From assembly GCF_024662015.1 (NCBI RefSeq), contig NZ_CP102480.1, forward strand, positions 496,001 to 560,000: a stretch of 64,000 nucleotides of DNA. Direction: 5' to 3'. How positions within the stretch are numbered: position 1 is the stretch's first letter; each line of letters opens with the position of its first letter. Origin of the DNA: Nisaea acidiphila. Its GTDB lineage: Bacteria > Pseudomonadota > Alphaproteobacteria > Thalassobaculales > Thalassobaculaceae. Below are positions 24,047 through 33,350 of the stretch, in pieces. Below the pieces are notes generated by a model. The model ran no database searches, was not told where the DNA came from, and saw only the letters and a program-made list of their open reading frames with translations. The position numbers and the translations under genes were made by a program.

Positions 24047-26839
24047 CTAGTAGTGGACGGAGAAGCCGCCCGGCCCCTTCTGCGTCGGCGGAGCGAACTT
24101 GGTGAGGTTGATACCCTCGACGGCCGCCTTGTACTCGTCCAGGTTCGGCGTCCGCCCGAGAATGGCGGAGAGCACGACGACCGGCGTCGAGGCGAGCAGG
24201 GACTCGCCCTTCTTCTCCGAGGAATCCTCCACCACGCGGCCCTTGAAGAGACGCGTCGAGGTGGCCAGCACGGTATCGCCCTTCTCCGCCTTTTCCTGGT
24301 TGCCCATGCAGAGGTTGCAGCCCGGGCGCTCGAGATAGAGCACGTTCTCGTATTCGGTCCGCGCGGCCTGCTTCGGTGCGCTGTCGTCGAACTCGAACGC
24401 GGAGTATTTCTGCAGGACCTCCCAGTCCCCCTCTTCCTTCAACTCGTCGATGATGTTGTAGGTCGGGGCGGCGAGCACCAGCGGGGCATTGAACTTCACC
24501 TCGCCGTTCTGCTTCTCCAGGTTGCGCAGCATCTGGGCGACGATCTTCACATCGCCCTTGTGCACCATGCAGGAGCCGACGAAGCCGAGATCGACCTTCT
24601 TCTCCGCGCCGTAATAGGAGATCGGCCGGATGGTGTCGTGGGTGTAGCGCTTGGAGACGTCGATATTGTTGACGTCCGGGTCCGCGATCATCGGCTCCTC
24701 GATCTTGTCCAGATCGACGACGACCTCGGCGAAGTATTTCGCGGTCTCGTCCGGCGCGAGGGCCGGCTTCTCGCCGGACTTCACCTCGGCGATGCGCTTG
24801 TTCGCCTTGTCGACCAGCCCTTTGAGGACCTGCGCCTCGTTGTCCATGCCGTTGTCGATCATGGTCTGGATGCGGCCTTTCGCGATCTCCAGGGACTCGA
24901 TCAGGGTCTCGTCCTGGGAAATGCAGATCGAGGCCTTCGCCTTCATCTCCGCGGTCCAGTCCGTGAAGGTGAAGGCCTGGTCGGCGAGCAGCGTGCCGAT
25001 ATGGACCTCGATGATCCGGCCCTGGAAGACGTTGTCGCCGCACTGCTCCAGCATCTGCGCCTGGGTGGCGTGAACCACGTCGCGGAAGTCCATGTGATCC
25101 TTCATCGAGCCCGTGAAGGTGACCTTCACGGTTTCCGGGATCGGCATGGTCGCCTCGCCCGTCGCCAGCGCCAGCGCGACCGTGCCGGAATCGGCGCCGA
25201 AGGCGACGCCCTTGGACATGCGGGTGTGGGAGTCGCCGCCGATGATGATCGCCCAGTCGTCGACCGTGATGTCGTTCAGCACCTTGTGGATGACGTCGGT
25301 CATCGAGTGGTAGACGCCGTTCGGGTCGCGCGCCGTGATCAGGCCGAACTTGTGCATGAACTTCATCAGCTTCGGCGTGTTGGCCTGCGCCTTCGCGTCC
25401 CAGACGGACGCGGTGTGGCAGCCGGACTGGTAGGCGCCGTCGACCGTCGGCGAGATCACCGTCGCGGCCATCGCCTCCAGTTCCTGCGAGGTCATCAGGC
25501 CGGTCGTGTCCTGCGAGCCGACGATGTTCACCTTCACCCGGACGTCGGAGCCCGCATGCAGGACCTTGCCTTCCGGCACGCCGAGGGCGTTCGCGTTGAA
25601 GATCTTCTCGACCGCGGTCAGGCCCTGGCCCGGATGGGAGATTTCCTTCGACGGCGCATAGGCGGATTTCAGCTCGACGCCGAGGATGTCGCAGGCGACG
25701 GTCTGCAGCTTCTTGCCGAAGACGACGGCGTAGGAGCTGCCGGCCTTCATGAACTCGACCTTCTGCGGCGTGAAGGAGGAGGACACGTCGACCAGCTCCT
25801 CGCTGCCGTCCTCGCTGTAGAGCTTCTGGTCCTTGGAATTGATCGAGAGCACGGTCCCGGTCTCGACGGAATAGACCTGCTCGAGGATCGGGTTGCCGTC
25901 GTTGTTCAGGATCGGATTGCCGTTGTCGTCCCGCTTCTTGACCCAGTTCTTCAGGTCGATCCCGATTCCGCCGGTGACGCCGACGGTGGTCAGGAAGATC
26001 GGCGAGATGCCGTTGGTGCCGGCGACGATCGGCGCGTAGTTCACGAACGGCACGTAGGGACTCGCCTGCTTGCCGGTCCAGAGCGCGACGTTGTTCACGC
26101 CGGACATGCGCGAGGAGCCGACGCCCATCGTGCCCTTCTCGGCGATCAGCATCACCCGCTTGTCGGGATGCTGCTTCTGCAGTTCGCGGATTTCCTTCTG
26201 CGCTTCCTCGGAGATCATGCACTTGCCGTGCAGCTCGCGGTCGGAGCGGGAATGCGCCTGGTTGCCCGGCGACAGCAGGTCGGTGGAAATATCGCCTTCG
26301 GCCGCGATATAGGTCACGACCTTGATGTCTTCCTCGATCTCGGGAAGCTTGGTGAAGAACTCGGCCTTGGAATAGCTCTCCAGGATGTCCTTCGCGACCG
26401 CGTTGCCGGCCTCGTACGCTTCCTTGAGACGGTCCGTGTCCGCCTCGTAGAGGAAGACCTGCGTCTTCAGGACCTCGGCCGCATCCTTTGCGATCGCCTC
26501 GTCCGCGCCCAGCGCCAGGTCGAGCAGCACCTCGACCGAGGGACCGCCCTTCATGTGGGAGAGCAGCTCGAAGGCGAAGGCCGGCGCGATTTCCGCGACA
26601 TTCTCCTCGCCGAGGATGATCTGCTTCAGGAACTTCGCCTTCACGCCCGCGGCGCTCGTCGTGCCGGGCAGCGTGTTGTAAGTGAAGAAATGGAGGGCAT
26701 CCTTGCGGTACGGGCTCTTCGCGTCCTTGATTTCCGCGATGACCGCTTCCAGAAGCGCGCCGTCCTCGATCGGCTTGGGGCTCAAATCTTGGGTTTTGCG
26801 AGTTTCGATCTCTGCCAAGTAGTCCTGATACAAGCTCAT
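24047..26839 (-). CDS. acnB: Aconitate hydratase B (bifunctional aconitase / 2-methylisocitrate dehydratase)
   Basis: The 930-residue enzyme converts citrate to isocitrate in the TCA cycle and is a [4Fe-4S] protein of the AcnB branch. The AcnB-specific N-terminal HEAT-like domain (YQDYLAEIETRKTQDL, then DKRVMLIAEKGTMGVGSSRM in the swivelling domain) precedes the catalytic domains. Cluster cysteines appear in GFVGSCMVHKG and in the pair PGCNLCMGN. The catalytic region GGDSHTRMSKGVAF is intact. Length equals the usual AcnB size. It is transcribed alone and ends in an intrinsic terminator. The SUF operon in the same window is the likely supplier of its cluster, which is inference. Confidence 0.97.
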   Translation of the reverse strand: MSLYQDYLAEIETRKTQDLSPKPIEDGALLEAVIAEIKDAKSPYRKDALHFFTYNTLPGTTSAAGVKAKFLKQIILGEENVAEIAPAFAFELLSHMKGGPSVEVLLDLALGADEAIAKDAAEVLKTQVFLYEADTDRLKEAYEAGNAVAKDILESYSKAEFFTKLPEIEEDIKVVTYIAAEGDISTDLLSPGNQAHSRSDRELHGKCMISEEAQKEIRELQKQHPDKRVMLIAEKGTMGVGSSRMSGVNNVALWTGKQASPYVPFVNYAPIVAGTNGISPIFLTTVGVTGGIGIDLKNWVKKRDDNGNPILNNDGNPILEQVYSVETGTVLSINSKDQKLYSEDGSEELVDVSSSFTPQKVEFMKAGSSYAVVFGKKLQTVACDILGVELKSAYAPSKEISHPGQGLTAVEKIFNANALGVPEGKVLHAGSDVRVKVNIVGSQDTTGLMTSQELEAMAATVISPTVDGAYQSGCHTASVWDAKAQANTPKLMKFMHKFGLITARDPNGVYHSMTDVIHKVLNDITVDDWAIIIGGDSHTRMSKGVAFGADSGTVALALATGEATMPIPETVKVTFTGSMKDHMDFRDVVHATQAQMLEQCGDNVFQGRIIEVHIGTLLADQAFTFTDWTAEMKAKASICISQDETLIESLEIAKGRIQTMIDNGMDNEAQVLKGLVDKANKRIAEVKSGEKPALAPDETAKYFAEVVVDLDKIEEPMIADPDVNNIDVSKRYTHDTIRPISYYGAEKKVDLGFVGSCMVHKGDVKIVAQMLRNLEKQNGEVKFNAPLVLAAPTYNIIDELKEEGDWEVLQKYSAFEFDDSAPKQAARTEYENVLYLERPGCNLCMGNQEKAEKGDTVLATSTRLFKGRVVEDSSEKKGESLLASTPVVVLSAILGRTPNLDEYKAAVEGINLTKFAPPTQKGPGGFSVHY

Positions 26840-27039
26840 ATCTGTCCCGACGCGTTAAATGTTGTTTGGAGCTCAAACGCCGGGGTCTCGGAAGCTTCCA
26901 GCGATCCAGCGAAAAGCTCGGCAGCGGGCATGAGTAGTGCAGCCGCGAAGGGCTTGCAAGTGTTTCCGGAAAGCTGGGAGAACCGCAACCGGTCGCTTAT
27001 ATCGTCAAAAGGGCGAAGCGTAATCGAGCGGGGAAATCA

Positions 27040-27615
27040 GTGAACTTTCGGCAATTCCTGCGAGGGCGCCTGTTTACCGCCCTCCTCCTTGGCGCGATCG
27101 CGGCTTTCCTCACCGCTCTCTTCGCAAGCGACGCCTTCTTCGACTGGGCCTTCGCGCGGCACCACAGCACGCTTTCCTGGGCGGCGCGGCCGCTGTTGGT
27201 GCTGCCTTATATCTACTTCGCCCGGCGCCGCAGCCTGAACGGCATCCTCGCCTCCGTGCTCGCGCTCCTGACCTCGATGCTCTGGTTCCCCGCCCCGGCG
27301 GAGACCGATCCCCGCGTCGCGGAATTCCTCGCCATGGAACAGGAACGCCTGCAAGCCGGCCTCGACCTCAAGAACCTCCTCGGCCTCGCCGCCGTGCTCG
27401 GCTACGGCTGGGCCCTGGCCGCAGCCTTCTGGAAACGCTCACTGCTGATTGGAGGGGCGGTCGTGGTAGCCGGGGCGGCGGGGAAGATGGTCTGGAGCTT
27501 GGTCGAGGGCGGCGAGAGCGGGACTGCGCTATTGCCGTTTGCGGTCGGCGGGGCGGTTGTAACTGTTGTGACGCTTGCTCTACTTGCGATGCGGCGAAAG
27601 CCCCTCGGCCGTTGA
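27040..27615 (+). CDS. Uncharacterised membrane protein, about five helices
   Basis: The product has 191 residues and starts at GTG 27040 with GGGGAAA before it. Hydrophobic segments are at about 10-32, 45-60, 68-82, 110-130 and 135-180. The first half contains FFDWAFARHHSTLSWAARPLLVLPYIYFARRRSLNG and the second half a glycine-rich double helix. I do not recognise a named family. It is divergent from acnB and is followed by a palindromic intergenic repeat that may end its transcript. Confidence 0.7.
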   Translation: MNFRQFLRGRLFTALLLGAIAAFLTALFASDAFFDWAFARHHSTLSWAARPLLVLPYIYFARRRSLNGILASVLALLTSMLWFPAPAETDPRVAEFLAMEQERLQAGLDLKNLLGLAAVLGYGWALAAAFWKRSLLIGGAVVVAGAAGKMVWSLVEGGESGTALLPFAVGGAVVTVVTLALLAMRRKPLGR

Positions 27616-27616
27616 G

Positions 27617-27705
27617 CCGTCACCCCGATGAAAATCGGGATCCACTGGAACGGCCATGCGCAAGTGTCGAAAGTGGATCCCGGATCGGGGTCCGGGATGA
27701 CAGTT
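27617..27705. repeat. Palindromic dispersed intergenic repeat
   Basis: GGGATCCACT at 27637-27646 is the inverse complement of AGTGGATCCC at 27672-27681, and the outer parts (CACCCCGAT... and ...GGGTCCGGGATGACA) continue the imperfect pairing. This arrangement is familiar as a REP-like element scattered between genes in many alphaproteobacteria. Here it follows the stop of the membrane protein gene directly and could fold into a long stem in the transcript. Confidence 0.6.
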
Positions 27706-27720
27706 ATGACTGAGGAAATA

Positions 27721-27840
27721 AAATAAGGCCTGTGTCCCCTCAATTCCCAAAATAAGGCCTGTGTCCCCTCAATTCCCCTTCTGTGTCCCCTCAATTCCCC
27801 TTCTGTGTCCCCTCAATTCCCCTTACGTAGCGTGTCCCCT
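27721..27840. repeat. Short tandem repeat cluster with core TGTGTCCCCTCAATTCCC
   Basis: Two 28-base units beginning AAATAAGGCC (27721-27748 and 27749-27776) are followed by two 22-base units beginning TTCTGTGTCC (27779-27800 and 27801-27822) and a degenerate copy at about 27823-27840. All share the core TGTGTCCCCTCAATTCCC. An inverse-complement piece, GGGGACACA, occurs at 29657-29665 on the other side of the AT-rich gene. Similar GTGTCCCC boxes are found near REP-associated tyrosine transposases, but no transposase is present here. Confidence 0.75.
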
Positions 27841-28060
27841 TAACTCTCCCCCCAATTCTGGCCGCCAACGTTGTGCCACCCAAATCCCCCATCAAGTTCT
27901 GACAACTCTCAAAACCAATTTTGAAGCCCAAAAAAGTGCCCCCCCCAAAAGACCGACTTAAAACATCAATCCAAAACCACATTTATCATAATTTTTTCTA
28001 TTAAAAATTGACTAAATGTGTCACAGTTTAGAGGAATGAGTAGGGATGGGAGGATTCAAG

Positions 28061-29599
28061 ATGCGCGACCAAGAAGGTAGCCCCGTTGACTCGGTTATGG
28101 ACCAACCGACCAATGACATTGCTTTAGAGATGTTTCAAGGGTTCGATAGTATTGAAAACACATCTCGCAATACCGCCGCTGTCGGATCAATTTTTACGGG
28201 TGGAGCAACTTCAGAAGCATCATTTCAGATTTGCCGGTCTCTTGAAGAAATCGAGCATTCTCTCAATGTTCACGGCAGACTGGATGCACAAAAATTTTTT
28301 GGGAGTTTCTCTGCCAGAATGGGACTGATTGACAAATTCAATATAACTAGATTTTCAACAAGCCTCATTATTCACTCATTTCATCATACATCACATTTCG
28401 CAAAATCTGTCAAAGTTCCCATTGAACACCTACCAAGCGGAAATTCTTTTACATTAAATGACTTTTTTCAATATTATGGCGATTCTTATGTCAAAGAAAC
28501 TCAGCTTGGACATGAATATATTGCGATCTATCATTTTGACTCAGTTGACAAATCACAACAAACCAGCATTGAATCAGAATTAAAAGGAAATCATTCTGGA
28601 TTGACTGGTAGCATTGACGCCTCCTTGGCGCTAAACATACAAAATGCAATCAAAAAGAGTGAAGTAAGAGTAAATTGCCATCAGATTCTACGTGGAATTA
28701 ATCAACAGCTCCCACCATACAGACCCGATAAAATTATCGAATTCGCTTTGAAAGTACCTTATTTACCAGCGAGCAAAACAGATTCTGTTTGTATAGATTT
28801 TAGCACCGAAAGCTACATACATGCCATTAATGTTCCTTCTGGCGAATTTAAATGCCTCGAATATAGCGTTCAAGCATCAGATTCCGTATCAAAAAAATTA
28901 GAAAGCAAAAACAATTTATTGAAAGAAATTCAATATATCGAATCAATATACAACACTTATCATTATTATCATGACGATTTATTGAAGACGCGAAAAAACA
29001 TCATAAAAGACGACATCTCTAAACTAGAAAAATTCCTTTCGGAAATAAAAGACGATCCAACAACTGAACATAAATTACCTATAATGAAATCAAGGCAATT
29101 TGGATTTCCGCATCTAAATAAAGAAATTTCAAAATATAACATGGGAGGAACACACGCCTCAAGATCAACCTTCAATGATTATAGCGATATTAAGAATTTT
29201 GTTGAGAATCGCACCACGATCTCTGGTTTTTCTGGACAAGGCGACAATGTAATTAGGTATTTATTCACAAAGTACAAGGACGCCAATGGAATTGAGTACG
29301 AAAAAACGCATGGCTCAAAGGAAGGCCCCGGGTTTCCTTGGTTACAAATCAATGACGATGTTTTTGTCAAAGAAATTAAAGTAACAAGAGGCGATTATGT
29401 AAACTCAATCAAATTGACGTTGTCGGACGGAACAAACGAAAAAATTCCGAAAGACCCGGAGTCTGCAGATTCTGCGGTTTGGGAGGCCTCCACATCGAAT
29501 ACACATCAGTTTTTTTTGGCGTTCTCTGGCTCAAGCGGATCGCGCATAAACCAAGTAGATCTGGTTGTATTGAGATTAAGGCCCGCGTCCTGGTCTTAG
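28061..29599 (+). CDS. Putative MACPF/perforin-like pore-forming protein with C-terminal jacalin-like lectin domain
   Basis: The product has 512 residues. ATG 28061 is preferred because GGGAGG lies 7 bases upstream; ATG 28046 would add five residues. Residues about 135-155 read FFQYYGDSYVKETQLGHEY, which aligns with the MACPF signature (Y-G-T-H-F/Y, then a stretch ending G-G), although the His is Ser and the second Gly is His. A Ser/Thr-rich, amphipathic stretch follows (about 160-200). Residues 280-330 look like a coiled coil. Residues 395-505 resemble a jacalin beta-prism: VKEIKVTRGDYVNSIKLTLSDG and later LAFSGSSGSRINQVDLVVLRL. No signal peptide is seen. The gene is far richer in A and T than all its neighbours, with a different codon preference, so it was probably acquired horizontally. 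The MACPF and lectin calls are pattern-based inference. Confidence 0.6.
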   Translation: MRDQEGSPVDSVMDQPTNDIALEMFQGFDSIENTSRNTAAVGSIFTGGATSEASFQICRSLEEIEHSLNVHGRLDAQKFFGSFSARMGLIDKFNITRFSTSLIIHSFHHTSHFAKSVKVPIEHLPSGNSFTLNDFFQYYGDSYVKETQLGHEYIAIYHFDSVDKSQQTSIESELKGNHSGLTGSIDASLALNIQNAIKKSEVRVNCHQILRGINQQLPPYRPDKIIEFALKVPYLPASKTDSVCIDFSTESYIHAINVPSGEFKCLEYSVQASDSVSKKLESKNNLLKEIQYIESIYNTYHYYHDDLLKTRKNIIKDDISKLEKFLSEIKDDPTTEHKLPIMKSRQFGFPHLNKEISKYNMGGTHASRSTFNDYSDIKNFVENRTTISGFSGQGDNVIRYLFTKYKDANGIEYEKTHGSKEGPGFPWLQINDDVFVKEIKVTRGDYVNSIKLTLSDGTNEKIPKDPESADSAVWEASTSNTHQFFLAFSGSSGSRINQVDLVVLRLRPASWS

Positions 29600-29709
29600 G
29601 TTCTGAATATACAACCAATATCAAAAGGCGGCGGCGAGTAACAAGAGTGACAAAATGGGGACACAAGGACACATCTATTGCGGGAACAAACTCCGGATAC
29701 GACATACAC

Positions 29710-30105
29710 TCAATCCGCATCCCCAACCCGATACCCCAACACCAACTCGTCCCCCGTCTTCCCCCGGATCCCCCAGTTCGCCATCGGCGTTTCGAAGACC
29801 GTGATCTCCACATCCTCGACCGGGATGCCGAGCCCCTCGGGCACCCGCGCCATGATCCCGTGCAGCAGCGCCTTCTTGGTTTCCGGCGCCCTGCCCTCGA
29901 ACATGGAGATCTCGATCACCGTGTAGGCCGCGCTCCGGTCCGCCGGGCGGATGAAATCCTCCGGCTCCAGCGGGATGAAGCGGTGGAAGCGCTTCTCCTC
30001 GGGGAGCTTCAGGAACTCGATCGAGCAGCCGTGCAGGATGTCGGACAGGCGGGTGCGGACGCGGGCGAGATGCGCGCGTTCGCCGTAGATCTTGTACTGG
30101 GCCAT
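29710..30105 (-). CDS. Tautomerase-family protein without the N-terminal catalytic proline
   Basis: This 131-residue protein starts at the ATG at 30105 (MAQYKIYGERAHL). It matches the Tautomerase_2-type family: KRFHRFIPLEPEDFIRP, then YTVIEISMFEGRAPETKKALL and EITVFETPMANWGIRG. The beta-alpha-beta repeat of the superfamily is present twice. Classical members use Pro as the first mature residue; here Ala follows Met, so ordinary tautomerase chemistry is doubtful. GC content returns to the chromosomal norm here, marking the right edge of the AT-rich island. Confidence 0.82.
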   Translation of the reverse strand: MAQYKIYGERAHLARVRTRLSDILHGCSIEFLKLPEEKRFHRFIPLEPEDFIRPADRSAAYTVIEISMFEGRAPETKKALLHGIMARVPEGLGIPVEDVEITVFETPMANWGIRGKTGDELVLGYRVGDAD

Positions 30106-30121
30106 CGTCGAACCTTGGGGG

Positions 30122-30451
30122 TCAGCTCTCGTCGCGCTTCTCGAGATCGGCTTCGACCCGCTCTTTCGCCGCCTCGGCGGCCGCGTTGCGGGCCTTCTGC
30201 TGCCGCTTCTCGCGCCAGAGCGAGTAGACATACATGACCGCGCCGAACACCACGCCGTAGACCACGGCGCGGTAGACATCCTCACCGGCGATCTCGGTGT
30301 TCGGGCCGAGCCAGCCCTGGGACTGGGCGCCGAGCATCAGGAGGCAGAGCACGGCGCCATTGAAAACGCCGCGCCAGAGCGGCTTTTCCAGGATGAAGGG
30401 TTTGCGCTCTTCCGTCCCTGTCCCGGGCCCGGTTTCCTTCTCGCCGCTCAT
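30122..30451 (-). CDS. Small two-helix membrane protein, uncharacterised
   Basis: The 109-residue product has a polar N-terminus with a Gly/Glu/Thr-rich stretch, a hydrophobic helix around residues 28-48, a short loop GPNTEIAGEDVYR, a second helix around 58-78, and a long charged Ala/Glu/Lys/Arg tail that should form a cytoplasmic helix. No family was recognised. It lies 16 bases before the tautomerase-family gene and 18 bases after the hydroxyacyl-CoA dehydrogenase gene, so it may be the fourth member of that minus-strand transcript. Confidence 0.7.
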   Translation of the reverse strand: MSGEKETGPGTGTEERKPFILEKPLWRGVFNGAVLCLLMLGAQSQGWLGPNTEIAGEDVYRAVVYGVVFGAVMYVYSLWREKRQQKARNAAAEAAKERVEADLEKRDES

Positions 30452-30469
30452 GGCACTCCCTCACTCACG

Positions 30470-31978
30470 TCAATTGGGCGTTTTGATATCCAGACCCAAT
30501 TGTGCCCGACGGCGGAGCCAGAGGCTAGGCCGGTAACGGTCGTCGCCGCTGACGGCATGCATCGCCGCCATGATGACGAAGGCGCGCTCGACGCCGAGAT
30601 CGGCGACGATCTCCAGCGGGCCGAGCGGATAGTTAAGGCCGAGCTTCATGGCGAGGTCGATGCTGTCCGGATCGGCGATGCCGATCTGCGCCATCTCGCA
30701 GCCGAGATTGCCGACCATGCCGCGGATGCGCTGGGCGATGAAGCCCGCGCTGTCCTTGATCGCCGTCACCTTGCGCCCGTTCTTCTGCAGCGCCGCCGAG
30801 ACCGCGTTCAGCGCCTCTTCGGAGGCCCCCGGCGCGGACATGATGGTGACGCGCTTGGAGATGTCGCCGGTCACGTCGATGGCGACGAGACGGGTATGGT
30901 CGATCCCCATGCGGCTCGCGAAGGTGGCGCAATCCTCGCCGAACAGCGCGGCGACGATCGGCGAGGAGCCGTCGTCGGTCTCGTCCAGCGCGACGCCCGC
31001 GAGCAGGTCTTCCAGCTCCGGCGCCTCGGCGGCCACATGAACCTGCACCGCCGGGGCGGCCGAGGTCTCGTGGTCCGGGCTGGGCGGGTCGATCTCCTGG
31101 CCCTTGTCGTCATAGCGGAAATGGCCGATGCCGGTCTTCCGCCCGAAGCGGCCCGCGTCGTAGAGCGCCTTGTGCAGCGGCACGGTGCGCAGGCGCGGAT
31201 CGTAGCTGTACTGCTCGTGCACGATCAGCGAGACCGGGTAGTTCACGTCGATGCCGGTGAGGTCCATGAGCTGGAACGGGCCCATGCGGAAATGCCCGCA
31301 ATCGCGCATCACCGCGTCGACCTGGGCCGGTGTCGCCACGCCCTCATGCACCACGGCGAGTCCTTCGGTGGTGAAGGCGCGGCCGCCGAAATTCACCAGA
31401 AAGCCCGGCGCGTCCTTCACCTTCACCGGGGTACGCCCCATGCGCTCGCCGAGGGCGCAGAGGCCGTCCATCACCCATTCCTCCGTGCCCGGCCCCCGGA
31501 TCACCTCGACGAGGCGCATCAGCGGCACGGGGTTGAAGAAATGGAAGCCCGCGACCCGCTCGGGCTTCTTGCAGACCCGCGCGATGGAGCCGATCGGCAG
31601 CGAGGAGGTGTTGGAGGTCAAGAGGCAGTCGTCGGCGACATGCTCTTCCAGCTCGGCGAAGACCTGACGCTTCACTTCGATATTCTCGAAGATCGCCTCG
31701 ACCACGCAGGAGCAGTCCCTGAAGTCGGCGAGGCTGGAGGCGACCGTCACCCGGTCCTTCATCGCCGCGACCGCGTCCGCCGTCCGCTTGCCCTTCTCGA
31801 CCAGCCGCTCCAGGCGCTTGACCACCTGCTCCTTGCCGTTGGCGGCGGCGCCGTCCTTGGCATCGAACAGCACGACATTCATCTCGCCCTGAAGGGAGAC
31901 CTGCACGATCCCCTGCCCCATGGCTCCCGCACCGATCACCCCGACGGTGAGACCGGCTTTACCCGCATCGAAACCCAT
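30470..31978 (-). CDS. paaH: 3-hydroxyacyl-CoA dehydrogenase, two-domain PaaH type
   Basis: This 502-residue NAD-dependent dehydrogenase has the N-terminal motif VGVIGAGAMGQGIVQ and the active-site segment SNTSSLPI, followed by GFHFFNPVPLMRLVEVI with the catalytic His. A first C-terminal helical domain and a second, shorter one (LGLNYPLGPLEIVADLGVERAF) follow, as in PaaH/PaaC enzymes of about 500 residues that oxidise 3-hydroxyadipyl-CoA. It starts 4 bases after the thiolase stop. Together with the thiolase and the divergent hydratase it fits the last steps of phenylacetate degradation, although the ring-opening genes are not in the window. A general 3-hydroxybutyryl-CoA role is possible. Confidence 0.82.
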   Translation of the reverse strand: MGFDAGKAGLTVGVIGAGAMGQGIVQVSLQGEMNVVLFDAKDGAAANGKEQVVKRLERLVEKGKRTADAVAAMKDRVTVASSLADFRDCSCVVEAIFENIEVKRQVFAELEEHVADDCLLTSNTSSLPIGSIARVCKKPERVAGFHFFNPVPLMRLVEVIRGPGTEEWVMDGLCALGERMGRTPVKVKDAPGFLVNFGGRAFTTEGLAVVHEGVATPAQVDAVMRDCGHFRMGPFQLMDLTGIDVNYPVSLIVHEQYSYDPRLRTVPLHKALYDAGRFGRKTGIGHFRYDDKGQEIDPPSPDHETSAAPAVQVHVAAEAPELEDLLAGVALDETDDGSSPIVAALFGEDCATFASRMGIDHTRLVAIDVTGDISKRVTIMSAPGASEEALNAVSAALQKNGRKVTAIKDSAGFIAQRIRGMVGNLGCEMAQIGIADPDSIDLAMKLGLNYPLGPLEIVADLGVERAFVIMAAMHAVSGDDRYRPSLWLRRRAQLGLDIKTPN

Positions 31979-31982
31979 CGGA

Positions 31983-33191
<1,209 letters not shown>

Positions 33192-33350
33192 GTCGGCGGC
33201 TCCCAATGAGTTTTTTGCGAAACTGAATTTCGCAGCTTATTGTCGCGTGCAGTATGCACAGCCTAATATCCCGGTCAATTTCCAGTCGGGAAGCATAATC
33301 TTGCCGTTCCACCCTCCTCCGGAACGGCGCCGAAACCAAGGGAGTAAACC

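Larger units (their letters stand above)
27616..28060. other. Gene-free 445-base junction between the GC-rich chromosome and an AT-rich island
   Basis: No credible gene was found here. From left to right it holds a GC-rich palindromic intergenic repeat (27617-27705), a cluster of tandem TGTGTCCCC units (27721-27840), a C-rich, low-purine stretch with poly-C runs (about 27848-27955), and then a sharply AT-rich 100-base lead into the next gene. The composition change is abrupt and marks a probable insertion boundary. Confidence 0.75.

Noticed and set aside
24042-26876. Second long minus-strand frame through acnB
   Set aside because: Arg/Gly-rich shifted frame of the same gene with no recognisable family.
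24017-27043. Open frame of about 1000 codons on the plus strand opposite acnB
   Set aside because: It is an antisense artefact of the strong third-position GC bias of acnB. The translated sequence is rich in His, Arg, Asp and Leu without any domain, while the minus strand encodes a full AcnB.
27721-27840. Possible CRISPR array
   Set aside because: The units are contiguous tandem repeats without unique spacers of constant length, and no cas gene is near.
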